A stretch of 64,000 nucleotides of DNA from Streptomyces sp. SUK 48 (GCF_009650765.1 NZ_CP045740.1:4564001-4628000), one strand, 5' to 3'; shown: positions 29,558 through 38,770, counted from the stretch's first letter. Made by a program: numbers and translations. Notes: generated by a model from the sequence alone, not told the origin.

Positions 29558-30235
29558 ATGGCGAGGGGAACGACCGGCGGGAGCCGGGTGGGACGGGGCG
29601 CACGGCGCCCGGAGCTGCGACTGCCGCCGCTGGTGCCGTGGGCCGGCGACGGACTGGAACCCGACGGGGACTACGACGGGCTGGAGTTCGCGGACGCGGA
29701 CCTCAGGGAGCAGGACGCGGCGGGCGCCCGGTTCATGGACTGCGCGCTGCGCGGCTGCGCGATCGACGGCACCAAGCTGCGGCACGCCCGCGTGCTGGAC
29801 ACCGCGCTCACCGCTCCGCGCGGGGTCGGCACGGATCTGTCCGAGGCCACCCTGCGCGATGTCGAACTGACCGAGCCGCGTCTCGGCGGCACCCAGTTGC
29901 ACGGCGCCGTGCTGGAGCGGGTCGTGGTGCGCGGCGGCAAGATCGACTATCTGAATCTGCGCATGGCCCGGCTGCGGGACGTGGTCTTCGAGTCCTGCGT
30001 CCTGGTCGAGCCGGACTTCGGCAGCGCGCGCCTGGAGCGGGTGGAGTTCGTGGACTGCGCACTGAAGGGGGCGGACTTCACCGGGGCCACGCTGAAGGAC
30101 GTCGATCTGCGCGGCGCCGCCCCGCTGGAGATCGCCCGGGGCCTCGACCGGCTGTCCGGCGCGGTGATCGGCACCGGCCAGCTGCTCGACCTGGCACCGG
30201 CGCTGGCGGCCGCGCTCGGGATACGCGTGGAGTAG
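29558..30235 (+). CDS. Pentapeptide-repeat protein
   Basis: A 225-aa protein with A(D/N)LxX pentapeptide repeats from about residue 45 to 200 (for example FADADLREQDAAGARFMDCALRG and LKGADFTGATLKDVDLRG). These fold into a right-handed square beta-helix. Some members mimic DNA and protect gyrase (Qnr/MfpA); most have no known function. Start 29558 is chosen over ATG 29549; both are close to weak ribosome sites. Confidence 0.85.
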   Translation: MARGTTGGSRVGRGARRPELRLPPLVPWAGDGLEPDGDYDGLEFADADLREQDAAGARFMDCALRGCAIDGTKLRHARVLDTALTAPRGVGTDLSEATLRDVELTEPRLGGTQLHGAVLERVVVRGGKIDYLNLRMARLRDVVFESCVLVEPDFGSARLERVEFVDCALKGADFTGATLKDVDLRGAAPLEIARGLDRLSGAVIGTGQLLDLAPALAAALGIRVE

Positions 30236-30279
30236 CGGAACAGCGGAACAGGGGGCGCGGGCGGGAGCGGGCGGGGCCC

Positions 30280-30780
30280 TTACGCGACGCGGGGGAAGCG
30301 GGCCTGGAGGGTCCAGATCGCCGGGTTCTCGCCCAGGTCCTCGTGCAGGTCGACGAGGTCGGCGACCAGGTCCTGGAGGAAGTCCCGTGCCTCGCGGCGC
30401 AGTTCGGCGTGCGCGAAGGAGAGCGGGGCCTCGTCCAGCGGCTGCCAGTCGGCCGTGATGTCGACCCAGCCGAAGCGGCGCTCGAACAGCATCCGGTCGC
30501 TGGACTCGGTGAAGTCCAGCTCCGCCCGCTGCGGCCGGGCGGCGCGGGAACCCATCGGATCCCGGTCCAGCCGCTCCACGATGTCGCACAGCGCCCACGC
30601 GAAGTCCAGTACCGGCACCCATCCCCAGGCTGTGGACAGCTCCCGGTCCGACGCGGTGTCCGCGAGGTACACGTCCCCGCAGAACAGATCGTGCCGCAGC
30701 GCGCGGACGTCCGCGCGGCGGTAGTCGGTCTGCGGGGGGTCCGGGAACCGGTTGGAGAGGGCGTAGCCGATATCGAGCAC
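30280..30780 (-). CDS. Conserved-looking cytoplasmic protein of unknown function
   Basis: A 166-aa soluble acidic protein with no signal or membrane segment. It begins MLDIGYALSNRFPDPPQ, has a Trp-rich middle (WGWVPVLDFAWAL and FGWVDITADWQPL) and an acidic helical C-terminus (DFLQDLVADLVDLHEDLG). I do not recognise its family. It is convergent with the pentapeptide gene and divergent from the peptidase gene. Confidence 0.75.
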   Translation of the reverse strand: MLDIGYALSNRFPDPPQTDYRRADVRALRHDLFCGDVYLADTASDRELSTAWGWVPVLDFAWALCDIVERLDRDPMGSRAARPQRAELDFTESSDRMLFERRFGWVDITADWQPLDEAPLSFAHAELRREARDFLQDLVADLVDLHEDLGENPAIWTLQARFPRVA

Positions 30781-30963
30781 GGACCGATGGTGTCACGGTG
30801 GCGCGGGGACGCCGGGGCCGGTGCCGGTCCGCGGGCGCCGCCCTTCCTGTGAGCGGGCTGTGTCCGGGCGCTGTTTCCGCAGGCGGACGGCTTTCCCGGC
30901 GTGATCGACCCGCCCCAGGAGACATCTCCCCCCGGTGATCCGCTTCCGCCTAAGATCGCTGAC

Positions 30964-32355
30964 ATGTCCAGATCCGTACGCCTGGTACCGGCCGCCTCGG
31001 TCGCGTTGGCGCTCGTTCTCGCCGGCACCGGGTGCGGGGGCGGGGTGCGCGGCACGCCGGGGGGCCCGGGCGTGCGGGACCCGTACTTCCCGAAGGCGGG
31101 CAACGGCGGGTACGACGTCGGCCACTACGCCCTCACCCTGGACTACACCCCGGCCACCCACCGCCTCGTCGGTACGGCCGTCATCACGGCGCGCGCCACC
31201 AAGAACCTGTCCGCGTTCGACCTCGACCTCGCCGGGCTGCACGTGGACTCGGTCGACGTCGACGGCAAGGACGCCCGCTACAACCGGGCCGGGCAGGAAC
31301 TCACCGTCCGCCCGCACGACGATCTGCGCGGGGGCCGCGCCTTCCGTACGACCGTCCGCTACTCCGGCGTCCCCGGCACCCTCACCGACCCCGACGGCTC
31401 CGAAGAGGGCTGGCTGCGCACGGCGGACGGCGCGCTCGGGCTCGGCGAGCCGGTCGGGTCCATGGCGTGGTTCCCCGGCAACGACCACCCGTCCGACAAG
31501 GCCACCTACGACATCACCGTCACCGTCCCGCAGGGCCTCCAGGCGGTGTCCAACGGCGAGTTGGCGGACCAGTCCACCCGCGCGGGGCGCACCTCCTACC
31601 ACTGGCACACCGCCCAGCCCATGGCCAGCTACGTCGCCACCGTCGCGATCGGCCACTTCGACATCACCCGGTCCAAGGGGCCCGGCGGGCTGCCCGTGCT
31701 CACCGCGGTCGACCCGACGCAGGCCGGGTCGAGCGCGGCGGTCCTCGCGAAGCTCCCCGAGGTCGTCAAGTGGGAGGAAAACACGTTCGGGCCGTACCCC
31801 TTCTCCTCCGTCGGCGCCATCGTCGACCGGCCGGACGACGCGGGGTACGCGCTGGAGACCCAGAACCGGCCGGTCTTCCCCGGCGCCCCCGAGCTGACCA
31901 CCCTCGTCCACGAGCTCGCCCACCAGTGGTACGGCGACTGCGTCACGCCCAAGTCCTGGCGGGACATGTGGCTCAACGAGGGGTTCGCCACGTACGCGCA
32001 GTGGCTGTGGGACGAGGACCACGGCGGGGACTCGGCCGAGAAGACCTTCCAGTACTACTACGACGAGCACGACAGCGCCCTGTGGGCCTTCCCGCCCGCG
32101 ACCCCCTCCGGCGCGGCCCACATCTCCGCCTCGCCGGTCTACGAGCGCGGCGCGATGGTCCTCCACAAGATCCGGCAGAAGGTCGGCGACAAGGCGTTCT
32201 TCGCCCTCCTGCGCGCCTGGCCGGCCTCGCACCGGTACGGCAACGCGAGCACCGCGGACTTCACGGCGTGGGTCGAACACCGCTTCCCGGACCAGGACTT
32301 CGGGGAGATCTGGAAGGACTGGCTCTACGGAGAGGGCAAACCGGCACATCCGTGA
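30964..32355 (+). CDS. Lipoprotein M1-family metallopeptidase
   Basis: A 463-aa exported peptidase. Signal peptide with lipobox LAGTGC, then an N-terminal beta domain (residues 45-210) and the thermolysin-like catalytic domain. The zinc motif is LVHELAHQWYGD followed by LNEGFATY (third ligand Glu), and the exopeptidase motif GAMEN is represented by ALETQ. The proton-donor Tyr lies in SPVYERGAM. The C-terminal helical domain of larger aminopeptidases is absent, so this is a short M1 enzyme on the cell surface. Start ATG 30964 gives the signal peptide. Confidence 0.9.
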   Translation: MSRSVRLVPAASVALALVLAGTGCGGGVRGTPGGPGVRDPYFPKAGNGGYDVGHYALTLDYTPATHRLVGTAVITARATKNLSAFDLDLAGLHVDSVDVDGKDARYNRAGQELTVRPHDDLRGGRAFRTTVRYSGVPGTLTDPDGSEEGWLRTADGALGLGEPVGSMAWFPGNDHPSDKATYDITVTVPQGLQAVSNGELADQSTRAGRTSYHWHTAQPMASYVATVAIGHFDITRSKGPGGLPVLTAVDPTQAGSSAAVLAKLPEVVKWEENTFGPYPFSSVGAIVDRPDDAGYALETQNRPVFPGAPELTTLVHELAHQWYGDCVTPKSWRDMWLNEGFATYAQWLWDEDHGGDSAEKTFQYYYDEHDSALWAFPPATPSGAAHISASPVYERGAMVLHKIRQKVGDKAFFALLRAWPASHRYGNASTADFTAWVEHRFPDQDFGEIWKDWLYGEGKPAHP

Positions 32356-32448
32356 GGTGCGGCGGGCGCGGGTGCGTGGTCCGTGCCCGTGCGGGGTCTC
32401 CGCCCCTCCCCGGGCCCTCGGCCGAGGAGGAGCGGATACGGCGGTCCG

Positions 32449-33024
32449 TCAGACGTTCACGCCGAAGTCCTGGGCGATGCCGACCAGGCCGGAGGCGTAG
32501 CCCTGGCCCACCGCGCGGAACTTCCACTCCGCGCCGTTGCGGTACAGCTCGCCGAAGACCATGGCGGTCTCGGTGGCGGCGTCCTCGGACAGGTCGTAGC
32601 GGGCGATCTCCGCGCCGCCGGCCTGGTTGACGATGCGGATGTAGGCGTTGCGTACCTGGCCGAAGTTCTGGCCGCGGTTCTCCGCGTCGTAGATGGAGAC
32701 CGGGAAGACGATCTTGTCGATGTCGGCCGGGAGGCCGGCCAGGTTGACGTTGATCGACTCGTCGTCGCCCGCGCCCTCGCCCGTGCGGTTGTCACCGGTG
32801 TGCACGATGGTGCTGTCCGGGGTCTGCTTGTTGTTGAAGAAGACGAAGTGGGCGTCCGAGTAGACCTTGCCCTCCGCGTTGACCGCGATGGCGGAGGCGT
32901 CCAGGTCGAAGTCCGTGCCCGTGGTGGTGCGGACGTCCCAGCCGAGGCCCACGGTGACGGCCGTCAGGCCCGGAGCCTCCTTGGAGAGCGAGACGTTGCC
33001 ACCCTTGGACAGGCTTACAGCCAT
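32449..33024 (-). CDS. TerD-family stress protein
   Basis: A 191-aa TerD protein, a calcium-binding beta-sandwich of the tellurite/stress resistance group. Typical blocks are [31 protein letters not shown] (Ca ligands) and [14 protein letters not shown], with [19 protein letters not shown]. Streptomycetes have several copies, thought to act in stress and differentiation. Alone here, with a good AGGAAGG site. Confidence 0.93.
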   Translation of the reverse strand: MAVSLSKGGNVSLSKEAPGLTAVTVGLGWDVRTTTGTDFDLDASAIAVNAEGKVYSDAHFVFFNNKQTPDSTIVHTGDNRTGEGAGDDESINVNLAGLPADIDKIVFPVSIYDAENRGQNFGQVRNAYIRIVNQAGGAEIARYDLSEDAATETAMVFGELYRNGAEWKFRAVGQGYASGLVGIAQDFGVNV

Positions 33025-33212
33025 GTTGGGAGTCCCTTCCTAGTTTTCCTGTGCGTGCCGACGAAGCTACCGTCACCCGGGACAACGTCGAGGGGGGTGC
33101 CCATGGTTCCGCACCCCTTTACCTTTTTTACCCGCTCTTCCCCGCCCGGCCGGCCGCGCGGTTCGGGAAATCCGGGTGACGTGGACGGCCCCGGACCGGG
33201 AACATGGAGGGC

Positions 33213-33641
33213 ATGTCCGGTCCTCACGTCATCCGCGGCTCCGTCTCGCTCCCCGAGGCCGAGCTGATGTGGCGTTTCTCCAGGTCGTCCGGCCCGGGCG
33301 GCCAGCATGTCAACACCAGCGACTCCCAGGTGGAGCTGCGCTTCGACCTCGCCGCCACCGACGCGCTGCCGCCGGTGTGGAAGGAGCGAGCGCTGGAGCG
33401 GCTGGCCGCCCGGCTCGTCGACGGCGTGGTGACCGTGCGGGCGTCCGAGCACCGCTCCCAGTGGCGCAACCGCGAGACCGCCGCCGTACGCCTCGCGGCC
33501 CTCCTCGCGGAGGCCAGCGCGCCCCCGCCCAAGCCGCGCAGGCCCACCCGGATTCCGCGCGGCATCAACGAGCGCCGGCTGCGGGAGAAGAAGCAGCGCG
33601 CCGATACCAAGCGGGGCCGTTCGGGGCGCGACTGGGGGTAG
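33213..33641 (+). CDS. arfB: ArfB-like ribosome rescue peptidyl-tRNA hydrolase
   Basis: A 142-aa release-factor-like protein. The catalytic GGQ is in SSGPGGQHVNTSDS, followed by the family block VELRFDL and the basic C-terminal tail (KPRRPTRIPRG, REKKQRADTKRG) that in ArfB enters the empty mRNA channel of stalled ribosomes. It hydrolyses peptidyl-tRNA on non-stop complexes. Start ATG 33213 has GGAGGG upstream; the ATG at 33204 is less likely. Confidence 0.9.
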   Translation: MSGPHVIRGSVSLPEAELMWRFSRSSGPGGQHVNTSDSQVELRFDLAATDALPPVWKERALERLAARLVDGVVTVRASEHRSQWRNRETAAVRLAALLAEASAPPPKPRRPTRIPRGINERRLREKKQRADTKRGRSGRDWG

Positions 33642-33660
33642 CGGCCGCGCCGGTGCGGCC

Positions 33661-34134
33661 TCAGGCGGCCGCGTCCCCCAGCGCCAGCACCCCCACCGTC
33701 TGGTCCCCGCTCGTCTCCCCGGTCTTTTGAAAGCCCAGCCGGAGATAGAACTCCTCGGGACCGTCCGCCCCCGGGTGCCAGGTGACGTACAGTTCGGAGC
33801 CGCCCCGGCGCCGGATCTCCGCGGCCACCGAGGCGACCGCGAAACGCCCGTGGCCGCGGCCCTGCTCGTCCGCCGCGATGTTCAGCCGCCACAGCCCCGA
33901 CCGGCGGACGCTTCCGTCGCCGTACCAGTCGATGTCGAGGAAGGCCATCAGGAACCCGACCGGCCGCGCGCCGTCGAGGATCAGCCGCGGCCAGGCCACA
34001 CCCGGGGGGTGCGCGTACGCCTCGGCGAGGGAGCGTTCCACCGGCTCGACCGCGTGTTCCTGGCCGGGCCGGACGCGAATGCCGATCGCCGCCTCGAAAT
34101 TGCGGGGCGTGATCTCTTCCAGGTGCCGTGTCAT
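33661..34134 (-). CDS. GNAT-family N-acetyltransferase
   Basis: A 157-aa single-domain acetyltransferase. The acetyl-CoA loop is the region IAADEQGRGHGRFAVASVAAE, preceded by strands RLILDGARPVGFLMAF. The end EEFYLRLGFQKTGE is the usual closing motif. Substrate unknown. Convergent with the ArfB gene. Confidence 0.88.
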   Translation of the reverse strand: MTRHLEEITPRNFEAAIGIRVRPGQEHAVEPVERSLAEAYAHPPGVAWPRLILDGARPVGFLMAFLDIDWYGDGSVRRSGLWRLNIAADEQGRGHGRFAVASVAAEIRRRGGSELYVTWHPGADGPEEFYLRLGFQKTGETSGDQTVGVLALGDAAA

Positions 34135-34188
34135 CCGCGCACCTTAGGCGGCGAATTCACCGCGCCACCAAGGAAATAAAAGGGAGGC

Positions 34189-34761
34189 TCAGCCCAACTG
34201 CCGGTAACGGCCCCGGAAATACGCCAGCGGGCCGCCCTCCGCGCTCGGCACCCGGGCCGTGAGCACCCGTCCGACGACCAGGGTGTGATCGCCCGCCGGC
34301 ACCCGCTGCTCCGTGCGGCACTCCAGCGTCGCGAGCGCGCCGCCGACCAGCGGGGCGTGCGTGACCTCGCCGCGGGTGTACGCGATGTCCTCGAACAGGA
34401 GCCGGTCGCTGATGCGGCCCTTCATGGCGAAGCGGCCCGCGATGTGCCGCTGGCTCTCGGCGAGCACCGACACCGCCCACAGCGGCTGTTCGGCGAGCAG
34501 GTCGTCCATGCGCGAGCCCTCGCGCAGGCTGACCAGCACCAGCGGCGGATCGAGGGAGACCGACAGGAAGGCCGTGGCCGTCATGCCGACGTCCTCCACG
34601 CCCGGGGCGTCCGGATCGTCGGGGTCGAGCGGCGGTTCCTGCGCGGTGACCAGGACCACGCCCGCGGTCAGCCGGGACATCGCGGCCCGGAACTCGTCGT
34701 TGCTCACCCCCTCAGCATGCCCGGAAGCGGCGAGGGCGGTGGGGGAAGGCGTCTTCAGCAC
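34189..34761 (-). CDS. Flavin reductase-like domain protein
   Basis: A 190-aa split-barrel flavin reductase family protein. Typical blocks are FRAAMSRLTAGVVLVTA, then MTATAFLSVSLDPPLVLVSL, and the closing CRTEQRVPAGDHTLVVGRV. It likely reduces FMN or FAD for a partner monooxygenase, which is not adjacent. The start is uncertain: GTG 34761 and GTG 34707 are both possible. Confidence 0.85.
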   Translation of the reverse strand: MLKTPSPTALAASGHAEGVSNDEFRAAMSRLTAGVVLVTAQEPPLDPDDPDAPGVEDVGMTATAFLSVSLDPPLVLVSLREGSRMDDLLAEQPLWAVSVLAESQRHIAGRFAMKGRISDRLLFEDIAYTRGEVTHAPLVGGALATLECRTEQRVPAGDHTLVVGRVLTARVPSAEGGPLAYFRGRYRQLG

Positions 34762-34911
34762 GCCGGAAACGCTAGTCTGCGCTCTACTCCCGTCGCATCG
34801 GGCCTCCGCCCGAGCCGGGACCTAGGACCAGCGGCGGAGGGAAACCGGAAAGCAGGCATTCGGTGAACGCTTGGAAAACGCCGAAACTCCGCCCAATTGT
34901 TCACGTTTTGC

Positions 34912-34927
34912 TGTGACTTGAGTCACA
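34912..34927. promoter_or_regulatory. Crp-type operator upstream of cdgB
   Basis: TGTGACTTGAGTCACA is a 7-bp inverted repeat with a 2-bp centre. It matches TGTGA-N6-TCACA of Crp, and the Streptomyces Crp pattern GTG-N6-GNCAC. It lies 139-154 bp before cdgB. Confidence 0.65.
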
Positions 34928-34941
34928 AGGGGCAGGAATTG

Positions 34942-34956
34942 TTGACCCTGTGTACC
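34942..34956. promoter_or_regulatory. BldD-type operator upstream of cdgB
   Basis: TTGACCCTGTGTACC matches the BldD consensus NTNACNC(A/T)GNGTNAN at every specified position except the 14th. It is 15 bp downstream of the Crp-type palindrome. The S. coelicolor cdgB gene is a known BldD target. Confidence 0.65.
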
Positions 34957-35065
34957 GGGTGAGCAGCGCGCTGTGATTCAGTGGCGGTGAAACTGCTGGA
35001 GCAACCACGAGGCGCCGAAGACGACGACCCTTGATTCGCTGCGAGGTCTCGGGGGGAGGGCGAGC

Positions 35066-36718
35066 ATGGAGACCGAGTCGGAGCCGTATGTCCGTCTTGC
35101 GTCCCTGCGGCAGCTGCACCAGGTCATGGCGGACATGAACACGGCGCGCAGCCTGGCGGACACCCTGCAGACCGTCGCCGACGGCGTGGTCAACGCCCTC
35201 GGGTACGAGATGGCGGGCGTGAACCTCGTACGGCCCGACGGCGATCTCGTCGTCGCCGCCTTCTCCGGCAACTCCGCCGCCGAGGCCCTGATCACCGGCC
35301 GGGTGGGCTCCCGCGAGGCATGGGACCGGCGGCTGGGCATGGGGGAGCGCTGGGGGGACCTCGTCTTCATACCGCACACCGAGGGCTGGGTGCTGGACGA
35401 CGACGATGTGCCCCAGTGGTTCACGGACGGTCCCGCGCCCCGCTTCGAGGACGAGTGGCACCCCTCCGACCGCCTCTTCGCCCCCATGTACACACCGGGC
35501 GCCCCGGGCGGCTCCTGCGGTGAGCTGCTCGGCGTCATATCCGTCGACCGCCCGCGCAACGGCCGGCTGCCCGGCGCCTGGGGCCGCGAGGCCCTCCAGA
35601 TGTACGCCTTCCAGGCCGCCATCGCGATCAGCAACGCCCGGCTGCGCTCGAACATGCAGCGCGCCCTGGTCCGGCTGGAGCGCGAGCAGCAGGCGCTGCG
35701 GGCCAGCGAGGAGAGCTTCCGGCAGGCGTTCGAGTACGCGCCGTCCGGCATGGCCATCGCCGAGATGGGCGGCGAGCAGCACGGCCGCATCCTGCGCACC
35801 AACGACGCCCTGTGCCGGCTGCTCGGCCGTCCGGCCTCCGCGATGCGCCGCTACGCCTTCTCCGACCTCGTGCACCCCGAGGACATCGGAACCCTGCTGC
35901 GCACCTCGGCGGAGGGCGGGCGCGCCGAGCTGCGCCTCGGCCGCCGCGACGGCAGCTATGTCTGGGTGTCGCTGCGCAACAGCGTCGTCGCGGACGCCGC
36001 CGACGGGCCCCGCTTCCTGCTCACCCACGTCGAGGACATCGAGGAGCGCAAGCGCCGCGAGCTTCAGCTCGCCCACCGCGCCTCGCACGACTCGCTGACC
36101 GGCCTGCCGAACTCCGCCGAGCTGCGCTCACGGCTCGCCGCCCGGCTCTGCCGCCGCCCGGCGCACGCCCTGGAGTCGCTGGACGCGGCCTACGGCCACC
36201 ACCCCGCCTTCGACGGCCCCGGCGGGCACGGCTTCGACTTCGCGCCGGGCACGGAGTCGTACGACGGCTACGACCACCATGTGCACACCGTCGCCCCCGA
36301 GGGCGAGCAGGACGACGGCACCAAGGGGCTCGCGGTGCTCTTCTGCGACCTGGACGGCTTCAAGTCGATCAACGACCGGTTCGGGCACAACGCGGGCGAC
36401 GCCGTGCTGATCGAGGTCGCCCGGCGGCTGTCCCAGGGGGTGCGCGACGGTGACACGGTGGCCCGGCTCGGCGGCGACGAGTTCGTGATCCTCGCCGACG
36501 GGCTCGGCCGCGCGGACGCCCAGGACCTCGCGGTCCGGCTGCGCAACGAGATCATCCAGCCGATCCGGGCCGAGGGCCGGGCGGTCCGGGTGGGGGCGAG
36601 CTTCGGCATCGGATGGGCACACTGCGGGACGACGGCCGACGAAGTGCTGAAGTCCGCCGACGAGCGGATGTACGTAGAGAAACGATCTCGTCCCAAACAA
36701 CATCGCCGCGCGGGATGA
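35066..36718 (+). CDS. cdgB: Diguanylate cyclase CdgB (GAF-PAS-GGDEF)
   Basis: A 550-aa cytoplasmic cyclic di-GMP synthase. Residues about 15-190 form a GAF domain, about 205-335 a PAS/PAC domain, and 340-545 a GGDEF domain with intact GGDEF and the feedback I-site RDGD five residues before it, so it should be active and product-inhibited. A His/Asp/Tyr-rich insert (about 380-415) interrupts the early GGDEF domain. In S. coelicolor CdgB affects aerial development and is repressed by BldD, whose own activity depends on c-di-GMP. BldD-like and Crp-like sites lie upstream. A potential ATG at 35066 follows GGGAGGG. Confidence 0.92.
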   Translation: METESEPYVRLASLRQLHQVMADMNTARSLADTLQTVADGVVNALGYEMAGVNLVRPDGDLVVAAFSGNSAAEALITGRVGSREAWDRRLGMGERWGDLVFIPHTEGWVLDDDDVPQWFTDGPAPRFEDEWHPSDRLFAPMYTPGAPGGSCGELLGVISVDRPRNGRLPGAWGREALQMYAFQAAIAISNARLRSNMQRALVRLEREQQALRASEESFRQAFEYAPSGMAIAEMGGEQHGRILRTNDALCRLLGRPASAMRRYAFSDLVHPEDIGTLLRTSAEGGRAELRLGRRDGSYVWVSLRNSVVADAADGPRFLLTHVEDIEERKRRELQLAHRASHDSLTGLPNSAELRSRLAARLCRRPAHALESLDAAYGHHPAFDGPGGHGFDFAPGTESYDGYDHHVHTVAPEGEQDDGTKGLAVLFCDLDGFKSINDRFGHNAGDAVLIEVARRLSQGVRDGDTVARLGGDEFVILADGLGRADAQDLAVRLRNEIIQPIRAEGRAVRVGASFGIGWAHCGTTADEVLKSADERMYVEKRSRPKQHRRAG

Positions 36719-36755
36719 GTCCCAGGTCAGCGAGTTGATGCGGTCTGCGTCACCT

Positions 36756-36779
36756 GTTTGGCCTAAGCGGAACGGGTAG
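36756..36779 (+). promoter_or_regulatory. Candidate SigB-type promoter
   Basis: GTTT (36756-36759), 14 bp, then GGGTAG (36774-36779) fit the stress sigma factor pattern GNNT-N14-16-GGGTAY at all but the last base. The -10 ends 57 bp before the next gene. Confidence 0.4.
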
Positions 36780-36835
36780 GCTCGCCTTTCCAGCCATGAC
36801 CGTATCCGTCCGCACCTGTTGAGGAGTACCTAGGG

Positions 36836-37747
36836 ATGACGCCCGGCGACAACGGCGCGAGCACGCCCGAGGAAGACGACCCGTTCGGCTATCTGTACGC
36901 GGACGGCCAGGCCAGGGGAGCGCAGCCGCCGTCCGGCGGGTACGGCTACCCGAACTCGGTGAGCAGGGTGCGCGCGGTCGGCGAGCGTCAGTACGGCCAG
37001 CAGCAGGCGCCCTACGCCCCGCAGCAGGGTGCCTACGGGCAGCCGAACGCGCACTACCAGGCGCCGGAGACGCTCCCCGGCGGCGCCCCGCCCGCAGGCC
37101 ACGCCCCCGCGCCCGGCCCCGGCCGCCGCGGCCCCAACACCAAGGGCCTGCTGATCGGCGCGATCGCGGTGGTCGCCGCGGTGGTCATCGGCATCGGCGT
37201 CGCCATGCTCAACGGCAACTCCGACGACAAGTCCGACCACCAGGCCGGCACCACCCCGACCCACTCCCAGTCCACGGACCCGACCCCGACGAGCAGCGGC
37301 TCGACGGGCGGCGCCCTGCCGAAGGCCGATGCCGTGGACGGCTCGGTGCAGCTGTCGGGCGGCGCGGCGCCGGCCACGGACGTCAAGGGCTCGCGGGCCG
37401 CGGGCGGCAAGTACGTGGGCGGCCTGAACCAGGTCGGCGCCTCCGCCACCTGGAGCGTGGACATCCCCTCGGACGGCGACTACACCCTCTTCACCGGGTA
37501 CAGCGCGGCCGGCGACGACCAGTCGATGACGGTCACCATCAATGGCAAGGCGTACGGCAGCAAGCTCGGGCTGAAGAACTGGCGGCACGCCGCCGACAAC
37601 GACTTCGCCCAGGGCTGGACCCGCTCCTACGTGTGGCCCGCGCTCAAGAAGGGCAACAACACCATCTCGATCTCCTGCCAGCCGGGCGACAAGTGCAACG
37701 TCCTGCTGGACCAGCTGTGGATCAAGGCGGGCCGGGTCACCAGCTGA
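36836..37747 (+). CDS. Membrane-anchored carbohydrate-binding (CBM6/35-like) protein
   Basis: A 303-aa bitopic protein. Residues 1-100 are a cytoplasmic, disordered, Gly/Gln/Tyr/Pro-rich region (QYGQQQAPYAPQQGAYG). One membrane helix follows (about 102-125), then a Thr/Ser/Pro linker and an extracellular beta-sandwich of the CBM6/35 type (about 165-300), with Trp in SATWSVDIPSDGDYTLF, WRHAAD and VWPALKKGNN. It may bind cell-wall or extracellular glycans. It lies just behind cdgB; a possible SigB-type promoter is upstream and a terminator follows. Confidence 0.82.
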   Translation: MTPGDNGASTPEEDDPFGYLYADGQARGAQPPSGGYGYPNSVSRVRAVGERQYGQQQAPYAPQQGAYGQPNAHYQAPETLPGGAPPAGHAPAPGPGRRGPNTKGLLIGAIAVVAAVVIGIGVAMLNGNSDDKSDHQAGTTPTHSQSTDPTPTSSGSTGGALPKADAVDGSVQLSGGAAPATDVKGSRAAGGKYVGGLNQVGASATWSVDIPSDGDYTLFTGYSAAGDDQSMTVTINGKAYGSKLGLKNWRHAADNDFAQGWTRSYVWPALKKGNNTISISCQPGDKCNVLLDQLWIKAGRVTS

Positions 37748-37766
37748 GCCGTCCGCGAGGAAACGG

Positions 37767-37795
37767 TGCCACCGGTCGTCGGACGGCCGGTGGCA
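37767..37795 (+). terminator. Terminator after the carbohydrate-binding protein gene
   Basis: TGCCACCGG (37767-37775) and CCGGTGGCA (37787-37795) form a stem around an inner GTC/GAC hairpin, 20 bp after the stop. Confidence 0.7.
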
Positions 37796-37840
37796 TTCCG
37801 CTGTCCGGGCCCGTCGCCCGGGGCGCCGGAGCACCGCGCG

Positions 37841-38770
37841 TCACGCCACGCCGGCCTGGCCCGTGACCGTGACCCGGCCCAGCAGCTCCTCGTACGTCCG
37901 CCGGTCGAACTCGCCCGCCGCGGGTGCCCGGACGGTGGCGGCCGACAGGGCGATGGCGTGGGCGAGGCGGGTCGGCCAGGGGAGGCGGGTCACCAGGCCG
38001 GACAGGAGCGCGGCGACCGCCGAGTCGCCCGCGCCGGTCGGGTTGCCGTGCACCCGGCCCGGCGGGGTGGCGCGCCAGCGGCCCTCGGGGGTCGTGGCCA
38101 GGAGGCCGTTCGGGCCCAGGGAGGCGATGACCGTGCGGGCGCCGCGGCGGCGGGCGTCCTCGGTGGCGCGCAAGGGGTCGTGGGAGCCGGTGAGCTCGGC
38201 CAGTTCGTCGGCGTTCGGCTTGATGAGGTCGGGGCGCGCCGCCACCCCGCGGCGCAGCGGCTCGCCGCTGGTGTCCAGCAGAACCGGTACGCCCAGGGAG
38301 CGCGCGGTGCGTATCAGGCCCGCGTACGCCCCCACCGGAACCCCCGGCGGCAGGCTGCCGCACAGGGCCACCGCCGAGGCGCCGGAGAGCAGCTCCGCGT
38401 AGCGGTCCAGGAACGCGGCCCACTCCGCGGGCGCGATCTGCGGGCCCGGCTCGTTCAACTGCGTCGTGTCGCCGGAGAGTTCGTCCACGACCGCGATCGT
38501 GCGCCGGGTCGCCCCCGCCACCGGCACCAGCGCGTCCGCCGGCCCCCCGGTCCCGGCGAGCCCGTCCCGCACCGCCCGGCCCGTGGAACCGCCCGCGAAC
38601 CCGGTGACCGTCACCTCGTGCCCGAGCGCGGCGAGCACCCGGGCCACGTTCACGCCCTTGCCGCCCGGCCGCTCGATGACCTCCGAGATCCGGTGCGAGG
38701 CGTGCGGACGCAGTGACCGCACCCGATAGGTGATGTCGAGAGCGGTGTTCAGTGTGACCGTGAGGATCAC
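37841..38770 (-). CDS. PfkB-family sugar-phosphate kinase (1-phosphofructokinase-like)
   Basis: A 309-aa ribokinase-fold kinase of the FruK/LacC/PfkB group. The substrate-binding N-terminal block is GGKGVNVARVLAALG; the catalytic anion hole and base are in NPTGAGDSAVAALL. It begins MILTVTLNTALDITY, typical of the hexose-phosphate kinases. Together with nagA and nagK in the same direction it may phosphorylate an amino-sugar or tagatose/fructose intermediate. Starts with GTG; a terminator separates it from nagA. Confidence 0.85.
   Translation of the reverse strand: MILTVTLNTALDITYRVRSLRPHASHRISEVIERPGGKGVNVARVLAALGHEVTVTGFAGGSTGRAVRDGLAGTGGPADALVPVAGATRRTIAVVDELSGDTTQLNEPGPQIAPAEWAAFLDRYAELLSGASAVALCGSLPPGVPVGAYAGLIRTARSLGVPVLLDTSGEPLRRGVAARPDLIKPNADELAELTGSHDPLRATEDARRRGARTVIASLGPNGLLATTPEGRWRATPPGRVHGNPTGAGDSAVAALLSGLVTRLPWPTRLAHAIALSAATVRAPAAGEFDRRTYEELLGRVTVTGQAGVA

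Noticed and set aside
30793..32349. A 518-aa frame antisense to the M1 peptidase
   Set aside because: The plus-strand frame has signal peptide, HELAHQW and NEGFATY; the minus frame has no motif.
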